The translations under genes and the position numbers were made by a program. Below the pieces are notes generated by a model, which saw nothing but the letters and a program-made list of their open reading frames with translations, did no database searches and was not told the DNA's origin. From Dendrocalamus latiflorus (lineage: Eukaryota > Streptophyta > Magnoliopsida > Poales > Poaceae), in the NCBI GenBank assembly GCA_017311315.1, contig CM029671.1, forward strand, positions 21,388,565 through 21,452,564: a stretch of DNA of 64,000 bases, given 5' to 3'. Positions 58,467 through 64,000 of the stretch are shown in pieces. Every line of letters begins with the position of its first letter. The stretch's first letter is position 1.

Positions 58467-59859
58467 GGTTTCTCCTTCGGCCTAAAAGAAAAAAACAAAG
58501 CATTAATAAATGACTTTTTAACTAAGTTTTTAAAAAGCTATAAACTACTTTACAACTTTAAGCCAAAAGCTAGAAAAAAAATGTGTTTATTTTGGCTTTT
58601 ATAGGTTGGAAATATACCTTGCCACTCAATTTATTTCTTAAAAATTACCCACCAATACTATTGTTTATATAGTATCAATCCTTCTCTTTTTCCCCTCATT
58701 TTCCCGTATGCGTTCCGCCAAACCAAACCGTATGACTTGCCTCTAGGGTTTCGTCATGAATTGAATTATCCATGATTATTATGTGTTCTACCAATTATTG
58801 ATGTGATTTGATGTATTTTTCTTTAAATGATTCATGCCATTGTTAGTCAAATCTCATGAGGTAGTGATGAACTTTGTAATTATTGGATCATAATGAAATT
58901 CATCTCTGATATTAGAACAAGGATATTTTAGATATTTCAACAATAATCCATCGCTTAAAAGCCAAAAAAACTAGAATACCAAACAGCCTGGCATGGCTAA
59001 GCTCCTTATGCCAAAAAGCTAAGTATTTACCGAGTACAGGATATCTAAGTATTTACCGAGGTGTGGTTATTTCTTTCTACTGTTTTACTTTTTTTCATGT
59101 GTACATTCCTTGTAATTGGTATATGGATACTACTCCCTACTCTCTAATTCCATTTTGAAACAGGTCTTCCTCATTTGCCACTACATTTTGATTTGTGCAA
59201 ATCTGCTTTGATGCGTTTGTTACCCAAAACATTCTTTCGATGAATGATGCATGTGTGAATTTTTTTTGCGGGTCGGTGAAGTTTTGATGAACCATTTGTG
59301 AACTGGAACCACACATTTTCTCCTGGGAACACTGGAACAAGGATTGGTTCAATAGACCATCAAGTTGTTCTTAATAAAATTGACATATTACATCTGAGAT
59401 ATCAAAAACAACGAAACTTCCCAGTAATTACAAAAAAGGAAAAGAGGAGCTCCTTCCCTTCGAAAGAGAGAATATTGCAGGGGAACATTACTACTGGAGG
59501 GCACGTCTTGCTGAGAGGTCATCACGTTATACGCAACAGAGCATAGACTTCAGATGCATCCGTCCTGGTTCCACCTGCATTTTGCACTGTCTACACATGG
59601 AAGAGACATGAGACCAACCACGCTATACAAAAACAAAGCAGTAATTCTACAGAATCTAATCCTCATTTGCTTCAACAGATGGATTTTATTTACTAATAAT
59701 GTACAGCTGTGTCATCAGATCGTCCCATGCCACCGGCTGATACATAGAAGCTTCAGTTCAGTTCTGGAGTTGACTACATAACACTGGGGACCAGACTGGA
59801 CTTCAATGGACGGCAGTTTTGCCTCTTTCCACAAGACGAGGCAAATGGTTTTTGCTGAA
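58467..59859. other. Intergenic DNA and bHLH 3' UTR
   Basis: No gene supported. A direct repeat CTAAGTATTTACCGAG occurs at 59020 and 59045. The right part, from about 59150, is probably the 3' UTR of the minus-strand bHLH gene. Confidence 0.35.
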
Positions 59860-62072
59860 TTATGCAACAGGAGGGCATGACTTGGGGTCATCGGAGGTAT
59901 CAACATCAGAAGGCGGCATGAATTGCCACATGGGAAATCCTGGGTAGCCGATGACAGGCATCATCAACTTCTGCCCGGCAGCTTGTCCTTGAGCGGCGGC
60001 AAATGCAGTGGCTGGGATAACCGAAGGGTGTGGTACAAGGCTCGGACGGGCACTCGGGAACTTTATCTGCTGTTCCAGGCTCTCTTTCTCTGCCTTCAGC
60101 TTTTGCTTTTCATCCCGCAGCTCATTCTTTTCAGCCTGCCAAATCGAAGGATTTGAGGATTGATTTGTTCTTTGGATGAACGCTTTGTAGTTTATACCAC
60201 CAATATCTTACAGTAAACAACATACTAAAAATACAAGAAGGTGACTATATACTTCTAGGTAACAATTAATGAAACAAAACCCAATGTTCAAAAACAAATA
60301 AATTAATACAAGTATACAATGACAGAAGATTTGGCAGATCGGTAGAAATCTACAAGCCTGTGAACTCAACAAACAGTTGTTCTTAGCCCATATACAGCAG
60401 AGCAGGTTCATCAAATATTTTATGTGAATATTACTTTTGTTACTGCAGGGTGCAGGCAACACAAAAGAAGTAAAACCTCAAAAGATTACAGAGAACTAAC
60501 AGGGATACAAATCTACAAGCACCGTACCCCCCACCACACACACAAAAAGAAACAATTTTCTGCACATTTCATCTATAAGGATGGTACTGCCAAAACTGCA
60601 AAACCATCAATATTACCATTTACAAAATAATTTGACCATCCCTTTGTTTTTCCCCTGTAATATGATTGAATGAATTAAATTTCAGACAAAAAATAACAAA
60701 CAAATTGACAAAAGAGTCATAAATCAAGAATATAAAATAATATGAAGTGCCTAAACAATACATGCAAATTGCATAAGAGAGGCTTATCCCCCATCAGAAC
60801 AGATACATAGTAAACAAATTAGCTATATGAAACAGGACAGACCTTCAGCTCTTTGATCTTCTCTTGGAGGCTCTCATTTGAATCCTTCAACTTCTGTGCT
60901 TCACTACGCAATTCAGCAACGACACGAATAGCATCATTCAACATAGCAGGTTTGTCCATTTTAGGCGTCTTCCCTGGTTCCAGGACGGCACCCAATTCCA
61001 AGAACCTAACAGAAAAGGTCCATTAGTTCAATTACAGTTAACAAATGCAATACTGCAACAGGAAAAACAGATTAAACTAAATAATAAAATGTGATTGTTG
61101 GCAGGGAACATACCTCTCATTCAGCTTGTCCCTTCTCAATTTCTCCCTGCATGCTTTGGAGCGTGGTTGAGCACCACTTTCTGACCTAGGACTGAAGCAT
61201 TTTCATGCTAAGTTAGAAACATTCAACAGAAAACAGGAATGCAAATATATGGTTGAACTATACAAACAAAGAATAGACATAAACAAACCGTTTATTTGTT
61301 GGCTGCTCTTTGCCATGCTCACAGTCCACGGAGTTATTGATTTCAGAACTGGTGCAAAAATAATAATTTGCAGTTTAGAATGTAAAATCTCAAGACAATG
61401 CACAACAATAAGTGGCGTACAAAATTAACATAGCAAGGACAGTATAAGACACATGCAGATTTAACACGATATGATAGTTAAGATGGATGCACTAATTGGG
61501 GCACTGTAAGTCATTACACCATAAGCTACGGTGTGTGAAACACCAGAGTGAAAAAAATAAGGGTCTACATTACACAACACATGAGGTCACCCGTCATGTT
61601 GCATGCAGGCACATGAACAATAAGGTTTGAAAAAGAAGCTGCCCCCATGTAACTAGTTCCTTCAGTCTGCTAGACATATGCAATTGCTAGTGCAGGATCC
61701 AAATCCCACTAATAAGCTTTACCAACCTACAATCACACAAATAATAACAACAAATATGCTACCACCCATGTCAATTTACGCTATAGAAGATAGCATGCAG
61801 GCATCGTGGCAGCAAATCAGGACACGAAATGTAATAAGAAACCATGGCACCGAGCCCAGCCACGGCCGAGCGCGATCGAGGCCGTAAACCCGCAATCACC
61901 AGGTGGTGGGAGCCGCCGCGGCGGCGACGGCCTGCGCCGGCGGCTGTATCTGCGGCTGCATCGCCGGCGCCCAGTAGAAACCTCCTGCGGGGGCGGCGGC
62001 GAAGTCGGCGGCGGCCAGGTCATCCATGAGGGGGCAGTCGAAGACCCACGTGGAGCCTTCCGGGGAAGCCAT
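59860..62072 (-). CDS. Group IVc (ILR3-type) bHLH transcription factor
   Basis: Five exons on the minus strand: 62072-61900, 61348-61289, 61191-61114, 61005-60843, 60135-59860; 750 nt, 249 residues. The N-terminus is MASPEGSTWVFDCPLMDDL. The basic region spans exons 3-4 (SKACREKLRRDKLNERFLEL), then the loop with KTPKMDKPAMLNDAIRVV, and a long leucine-zipper-like extension (QKLKDSNESLQEKIKELK, AEKNELRDEKQKLKAEKESL). The tail FPMWQFMPPSDVDTSDD is typical of ILR3/bHLH105/bHLH115 relatives. Members dimerise and control iron-deficiency genes, and several are degraded by HRZ/BTS ubiquitin ligases. It is possibly rice bHLH57, from memory and unverified. Exon borders all fit GT-AG. A GC-rich 5' UTR lies above 62072. 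Confidence 0.95.
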
Positions 62073-62365
62073 GGCAGCGGGGTGGCTCGCCGTTGCCGGA
62101 GGAGAGGCTAGGGTTTCGCGGTCGCGTCGGGATTTGGGGGGATTTCGGGGGTAGTGGTTTGAGGAGGAGGGGAAGCGGCCGTGGGATCGGACGCCGAGAT
62201 AAGGATCAAGGCGAGGGAAGAAAATCCAACGAGGCGAACAATTCGTTTCCCAAGGCGAGCAGAATGGGAGCACGAGGTTCACGAGTACGGAATTTAGGCT
62301 GGGACCAATGGATGTGGGCTTTTATAGGCCTCAATTGTTAGCTTAAGCCATTGTGAACTTTCTTA

Positions 62366-62607
62366 GGGTCTGTTGTTTTTTGCTGCGGTTTGTGGATTTT
62401 TGACTGCGGTTTGTGACTTTTAGACTGTTTGTACGAGATATTACAGAGTAACAGAAACTCACGTGCAGTTTTTACCGATATAAATGAAGTCAGTAAAATA
62501 TGTACTATAATTAACTAGTGACCCTATTTTAAAAAAATCTCCGTTTAAAAATTAATTACTATAGAAAAATTGAAAAGCATCTTTTAGAAAATGAAAAGAA
62601 CAGGGCC
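62366..62607 (+). mobile_element. MITE family G, best-preserved copy (copy 5)
   Basis: 242 bp with ends GGGTCTGTTGTTTTTTG / GAAAAGAACAGGGCC and TTA duplicated at 62363-62365 and 62608-62610, so a Tourist-like element. It lies about 300 bp upstream of the bHLH start codon. Confidence 0.82.
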
Positions 62608-62836
62608 TTAGAGACCTAAGAGTCTTTCTCGGCCTTAGCTGTCAGCCCATGGGAAATGTGTCTTTCTTTCTCAGCAAATAGATTAACGTCAATACAATTA
62701 CGACATGAGTTAAAAGAAAGAGACCAGGGGAGAGACGTCCCCAACTTTTCCTTCTAGTTTTGGTGAGGGCTCGAGCCTAGCCTGACTAAGCAAGACGTCC
62801 TCACTTTAATCAGGCTTCCCGAAGAGCTCCTCATTA
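62608..62836. other. Spacer between two family G MITEs
   Basis: Short repeat-free spacer, no gene. Confidence 0.3.
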
Positions 62837-63060
62837 TAGGTTTTTTTTACTTAGACTTATAATTTTTGGCTGTGCCTTGTAATTTTTGAACTGTTTATAT
62901 GAGAGATTATAGAGTAATAGAAACTCACGTGCGGTTTTTGCTAATAAAAACGAAGTCGGTATAATATATGCTATAATTAACTTAGTAGACTCCATCTTAA
63001 AAAGACACTCCGTTTAAAAGTTAGTTACTATAAAAAAGCCAAAAGCTGAAAAAGAATAGG
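62837..63060 (+). repeat. MITE family G (copy 6)
   Basis: Shares ACTTATAATTTTTGGCTG, GAGTAATAGAAACTCACGTG, CGGTTTTTGCTAATA and AGTTACTATAAAAAAGCC with copy 5, same orientation, ends more degenerate. Confidence 0.7.
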
Positions 63061-63144
63061 ACGTATGACATGAGATATAACCAGTAGCAGGCACAATCTT
63101 TCTTAAAACAAAAGCTAAGAAGAACAATTGGGTGGATTAGCACG

Positions 63145-63260
63145 ATGGCAGAGGTGCGATCCGAGATAGATCGGAGCTTGACCAAACACAGAGACAGAGC
63201 TAAGAAGGTGCGACTCGGGATGGATCGGAGTTTGACCGAACACAGAGACAGAGCTAAGGG
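63145..63260. repeat. Tandem duplication, about 56 bp unit
   Basis: GAGGTGCGATCCGAGATAGA...CACAGAGACAGAGCTAAG is followed by AAGGTGCGACTCGGGATGGA...CACAGAGACAGAGCTAAG. Two units with a handful of differences. Confidence 0.88.
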
Positions 63261-63907
63261 CGTGGAACAGTCCACGTCCAACAACATTGACTCGGATGTG
63301 TTGGTGTAATATGATATCCGTACCAAAGCAGTGCATTCAACCAGTTGAGGGAAAAAATCCGCTTCACAATAACCCTTCACAGGACCAATATTTGGGAAAA
63401 AGAAATACATGATTGGTGTGTAGATTATTCAGTCAAAAAATGAAGACAATTCGACCTAAACATTTCCAGAATTTGCTCTGGATTTTGCGAGGCGCAAATT
63501 TACTTCCTAGTAGTTCATACTGCATAGATCGTACAAAGTACAAAACGAGCTAGGTAAAAAGAAACATTTGAGCTTGACCACAGGTTGAATCCAGACCCTT
63601 GCTAGAGCTATCACTTCACAGAGCCAAAACCAAAGAACAGACAGAGAGCCAAAAAAAAACCCCCCACAGCTTCTCCCCAGCCCCAACGACGTTCACAACG
63701 AAAAAGAAAGAAGGAACTGAAAAGGACGAGAAAACTTCAATGGAAACAACATGCGCACACGCACAGAACACACACTTGACGCAAACCACACTAGCGTCAT
63801 GGCGGACTTGTGGGAGGGCGCCGGGCTGGCATGGTACTGATGCAGACTCCATGAAGAGCTCCAGAGAGAACATGGCAGACTTCTTGGACTCTGGCATGAT
63901 CGTGGAC
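63261..63907. other. Probable 3' UTR of the edge gene
   Basis: No ORF with a domain. The part from about 63470 to 63907 probably holds the 3' UTR of the minus-strand gene that runs off the window. Confidence 0.35.
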
Positions 63908-64000
63908 TTAGAGGTCGGACTTGGCCCTGGAGGTGAACTGAGGTACCCATCCTACCCCGAGAACCAGGGGTGGGTCTTCCCCGGCATCGGACAGTTCCAA
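63908..64000 (-). CDS. C-terminus of an unidentified minus-strand gene (cut by window edge)
   Basis: From the edge, the minus frame is open for 30 codons and ends GVGWVPQFTSRAKSDL-stop (63910-63908), preceded by LELSDAGEDPPLVLG. The shape of a charged C-terminal tail and the downstream UTR-like sequence suggest a real last exon. The family is not recognised from this fragment. Confidence 0.4.
   Translation of the reverse strand: MELSDAGEDPPLVLGVGWVPQFTSRAKSDL

Noticed and set aside
62073..62282. N-terminal extension of the bHLH protein
   Set aside because: The upstream in-frame start is GTG and the residues are not protein-family-like; the ATG at 62072 begins the conserved N-terminus.

Overview
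This window is plant nuclear DNA from a grass, most likely rice (Oryza). GC-rich, intron-poor first exons alternate with AT-rich intergenic DNA. The genes have GT-AG introns, and the repeats are of rice type: a Micron-like element between (TA)n arrays, Tourist-, Stowaway- and hAT-type MITEs, Copia LTR fragments and a TRIM. No prokaryotic, viral or organellar block was seen. From memory and unverified, the neighbourhood (DUF26 kinases, a GH17 glucanase and a group IVc bHLH gene) resembles a cluster on rice chromosome 7.

Layout. 1-1281: last two exons of an unidentified membrane-protein gene whose final intron holds the Micron-like element. 1.6-3.6 kb: a long-TIR DNA transposon. 3.6-8.8 kb: decayed cysteine-rich receptor-like kinase (CRK) pieces, namely an ectodomain exon split by a hAT MITE and, 3.7 kb on, the last two kinase exons with a frameshift. 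9.5-13.0 kb: intact CRK A (+). 13.1-16.1 kb: LINE and Copia fragments. 16.2-25.5 kb: CRK B (-), intact but with a 6.8 kb first intron full of transposon debris. 26-30 kb: retroelement DNA with a complete TRIM, a tandem duplication and a CRK 5' remnant. 30.1-33.3 kb: intact CRK C (+), whose frame needs a short extra intron inside the ectodomain exon. 37.3-39.8 kb: a secreted GH17 beta-1,3-glucanase with two tandem X8/CBM43 domains (-). 39.9-48.5 kb: a second copy of the long-TIR transposon with a GRF-type zinc-finger gene remnant, then a duplicated block around a Copia relic. 48-53.8 kb: MITE-rich intergenic DNA. 53.9-54.9 kb: MBOAT wax-synthase-like acyltransferase (-). 57.8-58.5 kb: phytocyanin pseudogene. 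59.9-62.1 kb: ILR3-type bHLH transcription factor (-). 63.9-64.0 kb: C-terminus of a further minus-strand gene.

The three intact CRKs share the same exon plan (the last kinase exons of 211, 238 and 148-151 bp are almost invariant) and are tandem or inverted paralogues. CRKs act as plasma-membrane receptors in stress and pathogen signalling; the glucanase acts on callose in the wall; the bHLH class controls iron-deficiency responses; the MBOAT protein probably makes wax esters. They do not form a pathway. The main story is birth, decay and transposon remodelling of a CRK cluster. All coordinates and splice sites were read by eye; no database search was run.
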